Assembly: GCF_018131075.1 (NCBI RefSeq)
Contig: NZ_JAFCLS010000039.1
Coordinates: forward strand, 1-64,000
From: Bradyrhizobium sp. JYMT SZCCT0428
Lineage (GTDB): Bacteria > Pseudomonadota > Alphaproteobacteria > Rhizobiales > Xanthobacteraceae
Direction of reading: 5' to 3'
DNA length: 64,000 nucleotides
The translations under genes were made by a program, and so were the position numbers. This document shows, piece after piece, positions 1-9,202 of this stretch; position 1 is the stretch's first letter; each line of letters opens with the position of its first letter. Under the pieces are notes generated by a model. The model was not told the DNA's origin. It worked only from the letters and a program-made list of their open reading frames with translations, and ran no database searches.

Positions 1-345
1 CCGGCCTTCCCTGCGCAATGGCTTTACGGCTTATGCCGTGATCTCCCCGGAGACGAGTTCTTGGTTGACTCCGTCGCTGCCGGTTCCGCTTGCGCTTCTC
101 CGGCAACTTGACACCTGCAACGGGTGCCAGGACCACACGGTTTTGCCGTACGCTAATCCGCGCCATCGTCTCAGCGCAAACCAGCGTCCACCGCAACCCG
201 TCCAACGTCCGTGACGACGGCCGACGCCCTCTGAGTAGGACGGGATGGGCAAAGATATGCACCTGATTTGCCATTCTGGTAAACAGAAATATTTTTTACT
301 TCAGGGCTTGACACGACTTCCGTAAATCAGAACTGATTTGCCCGT
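1..345. repeat. Dispersed non-coding repeat, degenerate copy
   Basis: This stretch has no convincing gene. The text with the words cggagacgagttcttg and ggaccacacggttttgccgt, ending near a pair of ctgatttgcc direct repeats (263-272 and 331-340), matches my memory of an interspersed element found many times in Bradyrhizobium and Rhodopseudomonas genomes. A 73-residue frame on the minus strand covers much of it but has no recognisable fold and an Arg/Trp/Gly-rich shadow composition. Whether the element continues left of the window cannot be seen. The family assignment is from memory, not a search. Confidence 0.45.
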
Positions 346-403
346 CGGGTCGTTTTGTCGCGGCTTTTGTGTTCAGCGAGAAGCGAACCGCGCGAAAGGT
401 CGG

Positions 404-529
404 CTCCCTCCCCCCTTGCGGGGTCGAGACGAGCGAAGCTCGCTCTTAGGGCTGGGGAGAGGGGTAAGCCACGGGCGCTGCCGTTGCCGCCACCCCTCTC
501 CCTAACCCTCCCCCGCAAGGGGGGAGGGA
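404..529. repeat. Long imperfect palindrome (intergenic repeat)
   Basis: The outer arms 404-423 and 510-529 are complementary over about 19 of 20 bases (ctccctccccccttgcgggg against its reverse complement). A second pair, 448-465 with 492-509, matches at about 16 of 18 bases, and a small hairpin (gagcga/tcgctc) lies at 431-445. This nested design is typical of the short palindromic elements scattered between genes in high-G+C alphaproteobacteria. It lies just downstream of the GGDEF-EAL gene and could also end its transcript, though no T-run follows. Confidence 0.7.
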
Positions 530-567
530 ACGCACTTGCTGCGCGGAAGCAGAGTCGTACTCAGGAG

Positions 568-2787
568 TTACGCCACCAGCGCCGTATCCCCGCCGGCTTC
601 CTCGCCGCGCTGCGCCTTCAGCAGGCTGACGATCTCGGCATTGGGGCGGGCGCGGCTGAACAGGAAACCCTGGCCTTCGTGGCAGCCTTCATTGCGCAGG
701 CAGCTCAGTTCGGCTTCGGTCTCGACGCCTTCGGCGGTGATGGTGACGCCGAGGCCCTTACCGAGGCTGATGATCGAACGCACGATCGCCTGGGCGTCGC
801 GGTTGGAGCCGACATCGCGCACGAACGACTGGTCGATCTTGATCTTGTCGAACGGAAAGCTGCGGAGATAGCTGAGGCTGGAATAGCCGGTGCCGAAATC
901 GTCCATCGAGATGCGGACGCCAAGCGAGCGCAGCGCATGCAGCGTCGCCAGCACCTGGCTGCTCTTTTCCAGCACCAGCGTCTCGGTGATCTCGAGTTCG
1001 AGCCGCGTGGCGGCGAGACCCGTCTGCTTCAGCGTTTCCATCACGATCGACAGCAGATTGCCGACGCGGAACTGCAGCGGCGACAGGTTGACCGCGACGC
1101 GGACGTCGTCGGGCCATTGCGCCGCATCCATGCAGGCGCGGCGCAGCATCAAGCCGCCGACGGCGTTGATCAGGCCGGTCTCTTCGGCAACGGGGATGAA
1201 CTCGCCGGGCGAGACCATGCCGCGTTCGGGATGCGGCCAGCGCACCAGCGCCTCGAAGCCGGTGACGCGCCCGGTCGAAAGGTCGACCAGCGGCTGATAA
1301 TGCGGCCGCAGCAGATCGTTCTCGATCGCGTGGCGCAGTTCGATCTCGATCTTGCGGCGGGACTGGGCGCGGGCGTCCATTTCGGCCTCGAAGAAGCTGA
1401 ACGTGCCGCGGAACTCGTTCTTGGCGCGCGCCAGCGCCATGTCGGCGTTCTTCAGCAATCTCTCGGACTCGTCGCCGTCGCCCGGCGACATCGCGATGCC
1501 GATGCTGGCGCCGATCACCACCGAATGGCCGTCGAGCAGATAGGGGTCGCCGATCGCCTCCAGCAGGCGCCTGGCCAGCAGCACGGCGTCTTCGGGGCGC
1601 GTCACCCCGCTCTGGACGATCGCGAACTCGTCGGAGTTGAGCCGCGCCAGCACGTCTTCCTCGCGCAGCGTCGATCGCAGACGCTTGGCGACGCCGCGCA
1701 GCAGCTTGTCACCGATGCCATGGCCGAGCGTGTCGTTGACCGCCTTGAAATTGTCGAGGCCGAGCACCAGCACCGCCACCTTCTCGGCGCTGCGCCGCGT
1801 ATGCAACATCAGATCGTCCATCTGCTGACGCAGCAGGGTGCGGTTCGGCAATCCGGTCAGACCGTCGTGCTGGGCCATGAAGGCCAGCCGCGCTTCGGCA
1901 CGTTTTCGTTCGGTGATGTCCATCAGCGCCAGCAGGATGGCTGGCTGGCCGCCGTAGACGAGCTGGCGCGAGTAGATCGCCAGATCAATCAGCGCGCCGT
2001 CGGCCCTGACATGCTTCCAGGTCCGGGCCGCCTGTTCGTCGCTGCTGCGGTCGCCCGCCCATGGCAATTCCGGATCGAACGCCTGCAGACTGCGGATCGT
2101 CAGTCGTTCGAACTCGCTGCGGCTATAGCCATAGTGCTGGAGCGCGGCGTCGTTGACGCCGAGAATGCGCTCGCCATCCAGCGAACAAACGATCATCGGC
2201 ACCGGGTTGCTGTCGAACAGCAGGCGGAATGACGCCTCGCGCTGTTTCAACTCGGTAATGTCGACACGCAGACCGATGACGCCGCCGTCTTCGGTCAAAC
2301 GCTCGTCGATCAGGATCACGCGGCCATCGGCCAGCGTCTGCTCGTGACGATCGCCGGGCTGGTAAAGCCTGGTCAGACGCTCGGCGAGCCATTCCTCCTC
2401 GCGGCCAATCGCTTCCGGATAATCGCCGCGCTCGACGCCGACGCGGATGGTGTCCGCCAGCCGCGCGCCCGGTTTGAACAGATCCGAGCTGCGGTCGTAT
2501 ATCTCCGCATATTTCTTGTTCCAGAGAATGTAGCGGCCTTCGGCGTCGAGGAACACGATGCCCTGGGGCAGGATGTCGATCGCCTCGCGCAGCCGCTCAT
2601 GCGACTTGCGCGCGTCCGCAATCGCGGCCTCCGCCTCGGCGCGCGTGCGCAGGATTTCGTTCCGCTCGGCGGGACCATGGCGGCGATTACCTGAAAGCTT
2701 TGGGCTGGGTTTTACCGGTCGACCGAACAGGCGAGCAATCGAGGTCCGCTTTGGTTTCTTGATTGTCTTTGGCCTTATCTTCGGCAT
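568..2787 (-). CDS. PAS-PAS-GGDEF-EAL cyclic-di-GMP phosphodiesterase
   Basis: A 739-residue cytoplasmic sensor that probably hydrolyses cyclic di-GMP. It has a basic N-terminus (1-40), a short helical stretch, PAS domains at about 70-180 and 185-300, GGDEF at about 305-465 and EAL at about 480-725. The GGDEF signature is NSDEF (384-388), so cyclase activity is doubtful. The EAL domain keeps EAL (512-514), NLSPLQF, ELEITET, MDDFGTGYSS, KIDQSFV and TAEGVET, so its metal and catalytic residues look intact. No membrane segment is visible, and the PAS ligand is unknown. Start ATG at 2787 has ggtgag upstream. It probably forms its own unit behind the chemoreceptor gene. Confidence 0.9.
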   Translation of the reverse strand: MPKIRPKTIKKPKRTSIARLFGRPVKPSPKLSGNRRHGPAERNEILRTRAEAEAAIADARKSHERLREAIDILPQGIVFLDAEGRYILWNKKYAEIYDRSSDLFKPGARLADTIRVGVERGDYPEAIGREEEWLAERLTRLYQPGDRHEQTLADGRVILIDERLTEDGGVIGLRVDITELKQREASFRLLFDSNPVPMIVCSLDGERILGVNDAALQHYGYSRSEFERLTIRSLQAFDPELPWAGDRSSDEQAARTWKHVRADGALIDLAIYSRQLVYGGQPAILLALMDITERKRAEARLAFMAQHDGLTGLPNRTLLRQQMDDLMLHTRRSAEKVAVLVLGLDNFKAVNDTLGHGIGDKLLRGVAKRLRSTLREEDVLARLNSDEFAIVQSGVTRPEDAVLLARRLLEAIGDPYLLDGHSVVIGASIGIAMSPGDGDESERLLKNADMALARAKNEFRGTFSFFEAEMDARAQSRRKIEIELRHAIENDLLRPHYQPLVDLSTGRVTGFEALVRWPHPERGMVSPGEFIPVAEETGLINAVGGLMLRRACMDAAQWPDDVRVAVNLSPLQFRVGNLLSIVMETLKQTGLAATRLELEITETLVLEKSSQVLATLHALRSLGVRISMDDFGTGYSSLSYLRSFPFDKIKIDQSFVRDVGSNRDAQAIVRSIISLGKGLGVTITAEGVETEAELSCLRNEGCHEGQGFLFSRARPNAEIVSLLKAQRGEEAGGDTALVA

Positions 2788-3129
2788 TGCTGCGTCTCAC
2801 CCGCCTTCTGCGTGCAATGTTCTCCGATAAGTGTCTGAAAAAATGGTATCTCTTGCCGGTTCGAAGCGCCCCGCGCCCGGCTCTCCGGTGCCCGCTAAAA
2901 AGGCTGCTTCACGCTATGCGTGTGTTGCTGCAACAGGCGCGCGCCACCAAACGCAAATGCACACGCGGAATCTCATCCAGCGCACGAAGAACAAGCAACA
3001 CGCATTCGGATTGTACACGGAATGCGAGAAATCTCGCGCCGGCGCATCAATATGCGCCAATGGTCGACAGGGTTATTGAAGCGTTAAGCCGGCGCTGGTC
3101 GCCGCACCGTGCAAGCCGTCCAAAAAGCT
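2788..3129. other. Intergenic region without a gene
   Basis: This 342-base gap separates the chemoreceptor stop from the start of the PAS-GGDEF-EAL gene and presumably carries the promoter of the latter. I see no ORF with family features, RNA gene or strong terminator hairpin. Open frames crossing it are Arg/Ser-rich shadows. Confidence 0.5.
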
Positions 3130-5247
3130 TTAGGCCGCGCGCACCGTGTCGAGGAATTTGCCGACTTCCAGCCGGAGGCGGTTGCTTTCGCCGGACAACG
3201 ACTGAGCCGAGGAAAGCACCTGCGCGGAAGCGGAGCCGGTCCGGCGGGCGCCCTGGTTCACATCGACGATGTTGGTGGCGACATCGGAGGTGCCCACTGC
3301 AGCCTGCTCGACATTGCGCGCGATCTCCTGCGTGGCGCCGCCTTGCTGTTCCACGGAGGTCGAGATCGTCGCCGCGATCTGCGAGATCCGGCCGATGGTG
3401 GCGCCGATCTGCTTGATCGCCAGCACCGATTCCTGGGTCGCCACCTGCATCCCGGCAATCTGGCTGCTGATTTCCTTTGTTGCATTGGCGGTCTGCGCGG
3501 CGAGCGCTTTCACTTCCTGGGCGACCACCGCAAAGCCCCGTCCCGAATCGCCCGCGCGTGCCGCCTCGATGGTGGCGTTCAGCGCCAGGAGATTGGTCTG
3601 TTCGGCGATGGTGGTGATCAGATTGACGACGTCGCCGATCCGCAAGGCTGCCTTCGACAGCTCGTTGATGCGGGCGTCGGTCATCTCAGCCTGATTGACG
3701 GCTTCGCCGGCGATCCGGTTCGACTCCTGGACCTGCCGGCTGATTTCGGCAACCGAGGCGGTCATTTCTTCCGTCGCGGCGGCGACCGATCTGACGTTTG
3801 AGGAGGCCTCCTCGGACGCCGCCTCTACCCTGCCGGAGAGCTGCTGCGTCTCTTCGGCGGTCCGGCTCAGACTGGTCGCCGAGGCTTCCAGTTCCGTTGA
3901 GGCCGAGGATACGGTCTGCACGATCTCGCCGACCGCGGCCTCGAACTCGGCCGCGAGTTTCTGCATCTCCGCCTTGCGCTGGGCATGCGCTTGCTTTTCG
4001 GTTTCCGAACGTTCCGCGCGCAGCCGGTTCGATTCCAGCATGTTGTCCTTGAAGACCTGCAGCGCGCCCGCCATGTCGGCGATTTCGTCCGAGCCGCCGG
4101 TCGAGATGTTGGTCGCCAGATCACCCGCGGCAATCGACTTCATGCTGTTCTGCAGATGCACCAGACGGCGCACGACGCCGCGTCCGACATAGTACCAGCC
4201 GATGACCAGCGCCGTTAAGAGGCTGACGAGCGCAAGACTGATCAGGATGATGCGTCCCTGCCCGATCTCCGATTCCGATTCACGGACCGCGGTGGCTGCG
4301 CCCGCTTCGCTGCGCTTTCGCAGGCTGGCGACTTCCTTCTCGAACTCCTGGGCGAGCGTGCGGTTCTCCGTCACCACATTGGCGCCGGCCTTCGCGGCCA
4401 CCAGTTCGCGTTGCTTGAGCTCGAAAATGTTGCCGGCGTCCTTGCCGGTCTTGACCAGCTCGTCGACCAGTTTCGACGCCTCGGGATTCTTGAAGGCCGC
4501 GGCTGCCTTGCCAAGGCGGCCCGCGGTCGCCGTGAAGCGGTCCTTGACCGGCGGCAGCAGGTCGGCGGATGGCAGGTCGGCGGCCTCCACCAGGATTCCC
4601 AGTATCAAATTGGATTCCGCGCGCAACTCCAGAATGGCTTGCAGCGACGCCAGTTCATTGTCGGCCAGCGCCGACAGCGTCTTCTGAACGACTTCCAGAT
4701 CCTTGTTGTCGGCCGCGGTCTGCAGGCCCATCGTCAGGCTGAACCCGGCGTCATCGGCCATCGGCGACAGTTTTTCGGCAAGCTTCTGATGCGATTTGCG
4801 CAGGCTCGCGACCAGCGCGTCGCGCGAGGCGGCAATGGTCTGGCGTTCGGTGACGGATTGCACCAGCCGGTCGAGATTGACCAGGATGCGATCGGCGGTC
4901 TTGCTGACTTTGGCGACGTCATCGGGAGCGAGCGCGCCGATGCTCTGCTTGAGCTCCTGACGCGCGGCCGTCAAAATCTTGGAGGCGTGATCGCGCTCGG
5001 CCTGATCGGCCGCGGCGAGAAGGCGCGGTGCCGCGGCGGCGACATCGCCGGCGGCCCTGGCGACCTCGGAGGCCCGCGTGATCTCGGGCAGGCTCTTCTC
5101 GGAGATCGCGCCCAGCGAACGCCCGAGGCTGTCGTAGGAGATGATCGCGCTGCCGCTCGCGAGCACGGTGAGAGCGGCGACGACGCCAAAGGCCATAAAC
5201 AAGCGACCGCGAAGGCCGAGGCGATACCACGACATGCCAGCGTTCAT
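3130..5247 (-). CDS. Methyl-accepting chemotaxis protein
   Basis: A 705-residue chemoreceptor. It has a first membrane helix near residues 15-37, a large helical periplasmic domain of about 290 residues, a second helix near 332-353, a HAMP domain near 354-405 and a C-terminal signalling domain with the hairpin-tip signature EQTNLLALNATIEAARAG. No CheR-tethering pentapeptide ends the protein. Start ATG at 5247 is chosen because ggag lies 7 bases upstream; a TTG at 5280 would extend it poorly. The gene lies 84 bases downstream of an orphan binding-protein gene, with a hairpin between them. No che genes lie nearby. The ligand is unknown. Confidence 0.92.
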   Translation of the reverse strand: MNAGMSWYRLGLRGRLFMAFGVVAALTVLASGSAIISYDSLGRSLGAISEKSLPEITRASEVARAAGDVAAAAPRLLAAADQAERDHASKILTAARQELKQSIGALAPDDVAKVSKTADRILVNLDRLVQSVTERQTIAASRDALVASLRKSHQKLAEKLSPMADDAGFSLTMGLQTAADNKDLEVVQKTLSALADNELASLQAILELRAESNLILGILVEAADLPSADLLPPVKDRFTATAGRLGKAAAAFKNPEASKLVDELVKTGKDAGNIFELKQRELVAAKAGANVVTENRTLAQEFEKEVASLRKRSEAGAATAVRESESEIGQGRIILISLALVSLLTALVIGWYYVGRGVVRRLVHLQNSMKSIAAGDLATNISTGGSDEIADMAGALQVFKDNMLESNRLRAERSETEKQAHAQRKAEMQKLAAEFEAAVGEIVQTVSSASTELEASATSLSRTAEETQQLSGRVEAASEEASSNVRSVAAATEEMTASVAEISRQVQESNRIAGEAVNQAEMTDARINELSKAALRIGDVVNLITTIAEQTNLLALNATIEAARAGDSGRGFAVVAQEVKALAAQTANATKEISSQIAGMQVATQESVLAIKQIGATIGRISQIAATISTSVEQQGGATQEIARNVEQAAVGTSDVATNIVDVNQGARRTGSASAQVLSSAQSLSGESNRLRLEVGKFLDTVRAA

Positions 5248-5280
5248 CGCAAAACTCCAAATAACAAATAACAACGGCAA

Positions 5281-5322
5281 AATAGCGCCGCGAGCAACGG
5301 GGCGTTACCCGGTGCTCGCGGC
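5281..5322 (-). terminator. Probable rho-independent terminator of the binding-protein gene
   Basis: Perfect 10-base arms gccgcgagca (5287-5296) and tgctcgcggc (5313-5322) form a stem. Read on the minus strand the stem is followed by gctatttt. It lies ten bases beyond the stop of the upstream substrate-binding-protein gene and before the chemoreceptor ATG, so it would end or attenuate the first transcript. Confidence 0.65.
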
Positions 5323-5331
5323 TTGTTGTGC

Positions 5332-6507
5332 TTACGATCCGGTCTTCTCAAGCCGATCGACCGCCTTGAAGCTGCCGTCCGCCTGGATCACGGTCAGGAA
5401 CACTTCATTCGAACCGCGGTTGCTGGTGGGGCTGTAGGAGAGCTTGAAGCCGCCGAGATCGAGGCTGCCGGCTTTTTGCACGGCGTCGATCATGGCCTGG
5501 CGGGTGGGCTCGCCATCAACCTTCTCGAGCGCTGCGGCAATCGCACGGCCGACGAGGTAACCCTCGAGCGAAACGAAGCCGGGCTGGGCGTCGGGCGCGC
5601 TGGCCTTGAGTGAAGCATGGTAGCGCCCGACCACCGGGATCGCCGCATCCTTCGGGAACGGAACGACCTGCGTGATCACGACGCCGGTGCCGGCGGCGCC
5701 AAGTTCCTTTGCCAGCGCATCGGACCCGACAAAGGAGATGTTCACGAACGTGGCGTCGAGCTTGATCTGCTTGGCCAGCTTGATGAACTCAGCCGCGGGC
5801 TTGTAGGGGCTGATCATGATCACGGCCTGGGGCTCGGCCTTCTTGATGGCCAGCAGCGCGGCTTTCACGGCCACGGTGTTGCGCTCGAAGGTGCCTTCGC
5901 CGGCAAGCTGCATCTGCCGCTTTTCGAGCGCCTTCTTGACGCCGGCAAGGCCGGCCTGACCGAAAGCGTCGTCCTGGTACATGATCGCGATCCTGGTCGC
6001 GCCGAGGTCCTTGGTCACGCGTTCGACCATGGCTTCGGTTTCCTGGAAGTAGCTGGCGCGAATGTTCATCACCAGCGGCTTGTGCGGCTCGCGCAGGAAT
6101 TCAGCGCCGGTGAAGGCACCGATGAAGGGCGCGCCTGCCGCCGTTGCGATCGGCTGGGTGGCGGCGGAGGTCGGGGTGCCAACCGCGCCGACGAGCGCGA
6201 ACACCTTGTCTTCCTCCAGCAGCTTCTTGGCCGCCTCGATCGACTTGGTCGGCTCATAGCCGTCGTCGACGCTCTTGAGCTCGAGCTTGCGGCCCTTGAC
6301 GCCGCCGGCCTTGTTGATCTCGGCGAAGGCTGCTTCCAGCCCGATCTTCATGCCCTGACCCAGGGCCGAGGCCGGACCGTCAAGCGCCGCGGCTTGACCG
6401 AACACGATCTTGTCAGCCGACACACCGTTTTCGGCGGATGCGGGAATGCTCGTCGCGAGGAGAACAGCCGACGCAGCAAGGAAGGCGTTGAACGGAGTAG
6501 CTCGCAT
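5332..6507 (-). CDS. Branched-chain amino acid-type ABC substrate-binding protein
   Basis: A 391-residue periplasmic binding protein of the LivJ/Peripla_BP_6 type. A signal peptide covers residues 1-25 and ends ASA. Mature features include DGPASALGQGMKIGLEAAF, an AGGVKGRKLEL strand and the region GAVGTPTSAA. The length is normal. No LivHMGF permease or ATPase genes lie nearby, so it either serves a transporter encoded elsewhere or acts as a ligand-presenting partner of the chemoreceptor just downstream. Start ATG at 6507 follows aaagga at good spacing. The substrate cannot be told from sequence. Confidence 0.9.
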   Translation of the reverse strand: MRATPFNAFLAASAVLLATSIPASAENGVSADKIVFGQAAALDGPASALGQGMKIGLEAAFAEINKAGGVKGRKLELKSVDDGYEPTKSIEAAKKLLEEDKVFALVGAVGTPTSAATQPIATAAGAPFIGAFTGAEFLREPHKPLVMNIRASYFQETEAMVERVTKDLGATRIAIMYQDDAFGQAGLAGVKKALEKRQMQLAGEGTFERNTVAVKAALLAIKKAEPQAVIMISPYKPAAEFIKLAKQIKLDATFVNISFVGSDALAKELGAAGTGVVITQVVPFPKDAAIPVVGRYHASLKASAPDAQPGFVSLEGYLVGRAIAAALEKVDGEPTRQAMIDAVQKAGSLDLGGFKLSYSPTSNRGSNEVFLTVIQADGSFKAVDRLEKTGS

Positions 6508-6813
6508 ATGAATTGTCCTTTGGCGGGTGTAATGGTCGAACGGATCTGCTGGCCCGCGTCATCGTTGGCATGACGACACAGCAACACTGCGTTGCGATTG
6601 TGGGCCAGATAGCTTCAGAACAGATTAATGATTTGAGCGGTGCGTATTTGTACGGTTGCTGAATCGAGGCGAGGTTCACGGCCGGGTTGCACCTGTCGCC
6701 GCATAAGGCGATCGACCAACTACCCACGAAATACCCAAGGCCGAATCGCCACTTGCGCGGATCGGCGACAAGTGTCCGAAATTCTTGCCGTGACCGGCAA
6801 GGTTATCGAAGGG
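6508..6813. other. Intergenic region upstream of the binding-protein gene
   Basis: About 300 bases between the monooxygenase stop and the binding-protein start, both on the minus strand. It should hold the promoter of the binding-protein gene. I see no gene or RNA in it. Confidence 0.5.
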
Positions 6814-8025
6814 TTAAGATGCCGGTGAGGCGCCAGCGATTGGCGTCAGCGCGCTTGCTGCGGCTTCCGCTTCCGGCACGACATCATGATCGTAGAGCTG
6901 CCTGCGAAACGCCGCATGCGCTGTGATCTCGGCGTCGCGTACGCCGAGATCAGCGTAGGAGGAGTTGTAGCGCATGCCGTTCTCGCGTGCGCCGCGCTGC
7001 ACCGCCGCCACCCGCTCGCGCCGCAGGCGCTCATAGGCCAGCAGCGCCGCCGGGACGTTGATGGGCTCGGCACGCGCCAGAATTGTCGCCAGCGCCATGC
7101 CGTCCTCGATCGACTGGTTGGCGCCCTGCCCGAGATGCGGCAGCATCGGGTGCGCGGCGTCGCCGAGCAGCGTCAGCCGCCCCTTGGTCCAGGCCGGCAA
7201 CGGCTCGCGGTCGTACAGCGCCCAGCGGAATGTCTTTTGAACCTGGCTGAGCAGCGTCCCGATCCGCGGGTCCCAGCCCTCGAACTCGCGGCGGAGCATG
7301 TCAGGGTCACCCGGCGCCGACCACGATTCCTTCATCTCCGCGTCGGCCGGCACGAAGCCGACATAGTTGATCAGTTCGCCTGATCGCACCGGAAAGGTGA
7401 GAAAGTGTTTTGCCTTGCCGAGCCACATCAACCAGCGATCGGCCGGCCAGTGCGGAATGAGGTGATGTGGAAGCACGCCGCGATAGGCGACGGATCCATG
7501 AAACACCGGGCGCGACGGCGGCGCGGCGTAGTGCCGGAGATCGGAGTGGATGCCATCCGCCGCGATGACGATGTCGCCTTCGACAGTTGCGCCGTTGGCG
7601 AACGATACACGCGCGACGTCGCCGGCTTGCTCAAGACCGACGCCGCGATGTCCGGTATGCACGATGCCTTGCGGCAGCGCGGCCGCCAGCAGTTCGACCA
7701 TGTCGGCACGGTGCATGCCGAATGTCGCGTTCCATCCGGAAGAGTCGGTCACCTGAACCGGGGCGATGGGCGCTCCGTCATGACGGAAATAATGCGAACC
7801 GGAGCCGACCCTGGCGCCGAACTTCTCCACCGATGGCCCGAGGCCCACCCGTTGCAGCTGGCGCACGCTGTTTGGCGTCAGAAACACGCCTGCCCCGATT
7901 TCACCGAGCGCGGACGCCTGCTCGTAGACGGAGACATCGAAGTCGCGGGCGATCAGCGCGTTCGCCGCGAACAATCCGCCAATCCCACCGCCAGCGATGA
8001 CAACCCTGAGCCGTTTCCGTTGCAT
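6814..8025 (-). CDS. FAD-dependent aromatic-acid monooxygenase
   Basis: A 403-residue single-component flavin hydroxylase, resembling salicylate, 3-hydroxybenzoate or 6-hydroxynicotinate hydroxylases. The N-terminal Rossmann motif is AGGGIGGL, the mid-protein DG motif is VIAADGIHSDLR and the C-terminal FAD motif is LLGDAAHPMLPHLGQGAN. It would use NAD(P)H and oxygen to hydroxylate or decarboxylate an aromatic acid. Start ATG at 8025 has aagga upstream; longer in-frame starts lack both motif and RBS. It is divergent from a TctC-type binding protein (gap 8026-8162), which suggests shared control and uptake of its substrate. Confidence 0.88.
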   Translation of the reverse strand: MQRKRLRVVIAGGGIGGLFAANALIARDFDVSVYEQASALGEIGAGVFLTPNSVRQLQRVGLGPSVEKFGARVGSGSHYFRHDGAPIAPVQVTDSSGWNATFGMHRADMVELLAAALPQGIVHTGHRGVGLEQAGDVARVSFANGATVEGDIVIAADGIHSDLRHYAAPPSRPVFHGSVAYRGVLPHHLIPHWPADRWLMWLGKAKHFLTFPVRSGELINYVGFVPADAEMKESWSAPGDPDMLRREFEGWDPRIGTLLSQVQKTFRWALYDREPLPAWTKGRLTLLGDAAHPMLPHLGQGANQSIEDGMALATILARAEPINVPAALLAYERLRRERVAAVQRGARENGMRYNSSYADLGVRDAEITAHAAFRRQLYDHDVVPEAEAAASALTPIAGASPAS

Positions 8026-8162
8026 CGTGTTATCCTTCGGCTCCGAAACCGAAAAAGCTTCGGAAGCCTGCACGTTCAGGCTATCCTCCCTTGCAGGAAA
8101 CACCAAGCGCCATCGCCGGCAGCGCAGACCGGCGGAAGAGAAGCGACAGCGGAGCATTTTCA

Positions 8163-9161
8163 ATGCACGGCTTTACGGCTCTCGCCCCGAACGGCCGGCA
8201 TTTGGCGGTGCTGCCATTGCTGCTGGCCTTGTCCGCGCACTCTCACTCGCCGGCATCGGCTGCAGATTATCCGGATCGCGCTGTGAAGATCGTCGTGCCC
8301 TTTCCCGCCGGAGGGACCGCTGACGCCGTTCCCCGGATTGTCGGGGAATGGCTGTCACGAAAATGGGGCCAGCCGGTCGTGATCGAGAACCGAACGGGTG
8401 CGGCCGGAAACATCGGCTCCGAAACCGCCTATCGTTCGGCGCCGGATGGCTACACGCTGCTCTCGTCACCACCGCCACCGCTGGTGATCAACCAAAACCT
8501 GTACCCGAAACTCGGCTTCGATCCGACCAGGTTCGAGCCTGTCATCGTGATGGCGCAGGTGCCAAACGCACTGATTGTCAATCCGGACAAGGTCAAGGCG
8601 TCGAACGTGACCGAGTTGATCGAATATCTGCGCAACAATCCCGACAAACTCACCTGCGCCACGCAAGGCAACGGCACGACCTCGCATCTGACGTCCGAAC
8701 TGTTTCAACTCATGACCAAGGTGAAATTGCGCCATATTCCCTATCGTGGTTCGGCGCCGGCATTGCAGGGCCTGCTCGCCGGCGACGTCGACGTGATGTT
8801 CGACAATCTCGGCGTCTCGCTGCCGCTGGTGCAGGCCGGCAAGCTGAAATTGCTGGCGGTCGCCTCGCCCGCCCGCTTGCCGGCGCTGCCCGACGTGCCG
8901 ACGATCGCCGAAACGCTGCCCGGTTTCGAGGCGGTCGCCTGGTATGGCATCGTGGCGCCGCCGGACACCCCGAAGAACATCACCGACAAGATCAATGCCG
9001 ACGTGAACGAGGTATTGCGTCAGCCCGAAGTACAGGAACAGTTGCGGAAATTGTCCGCCGATATTTTCGGCGGATCCATCGACAAGACATCCAAATACAT
9101 GCGGGAGGAAGTCGATCGATGGGCCGCGGTGATCAAGTCGGCCAACATCCAGCTGCAATAA
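8163..9161 (+). CDS. TctC/Bug-type tripartite tricarboxylate transporter binding protein
   Basis: A 332-residue periplasmic binding protein with a long signal peptide ending near residue 33. The mature start ADYPDRAVKIVVPFPAGG and the later motifs VIENRTGAAGNIG and HIPYRGSAPALQGLLAG are typical of the Bug family, which binds carboxylates. No TctA or TctB membrane genes lie nearby, a common situation for this family. Start ATG at 8163 has ggag eight bases upstream. The divergent flavin monooxygenase suggests an aromatic acid ligand, which is inference. Confidence 0.9.
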   Translation: MHGFTALAPNGRHLAVLPLLLALSAHSHSPASAADYPDRAVKIVVPFPAGGTADAVPRIVGEWLSRKWGQPVVIENRTGAAGNIGSETAYRSAPDGYTLLSSPPPPLVINQNLYPKLGFDPTRFEPVIVMAQVPNALIVNPDKVKASNVTELIEYLRNNPDKLTCATQGNGTTSHLTSELFQLMTKVKLRHIPYRGSAPALQGLLAGDVDVMFDNLGVSLPLVQAGKLKLLAVASPARLPALPDVPTIAETLPGFEAVAWYGIVAPPDTPKNITDKINADVNEVLRQPEVQEQLRKLSADIFGGSIDKTSKYMREEVDRWAAVIKSANIQLQ

Positions 9162-9202
9162 GACATCAAACGAGTGGCACGCTGGTGGCCCAGGTCACGC
9201 CG

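Noticed and set aside
355..2232. A 625-codon open frame on the plus strand
   Set aside because: It is the antisense shadow of the PAS-GGDEF-EAL gene; it is Asp/Arg/Ala/Gln-rich with no domain, and it crosses a palindromic repeat.
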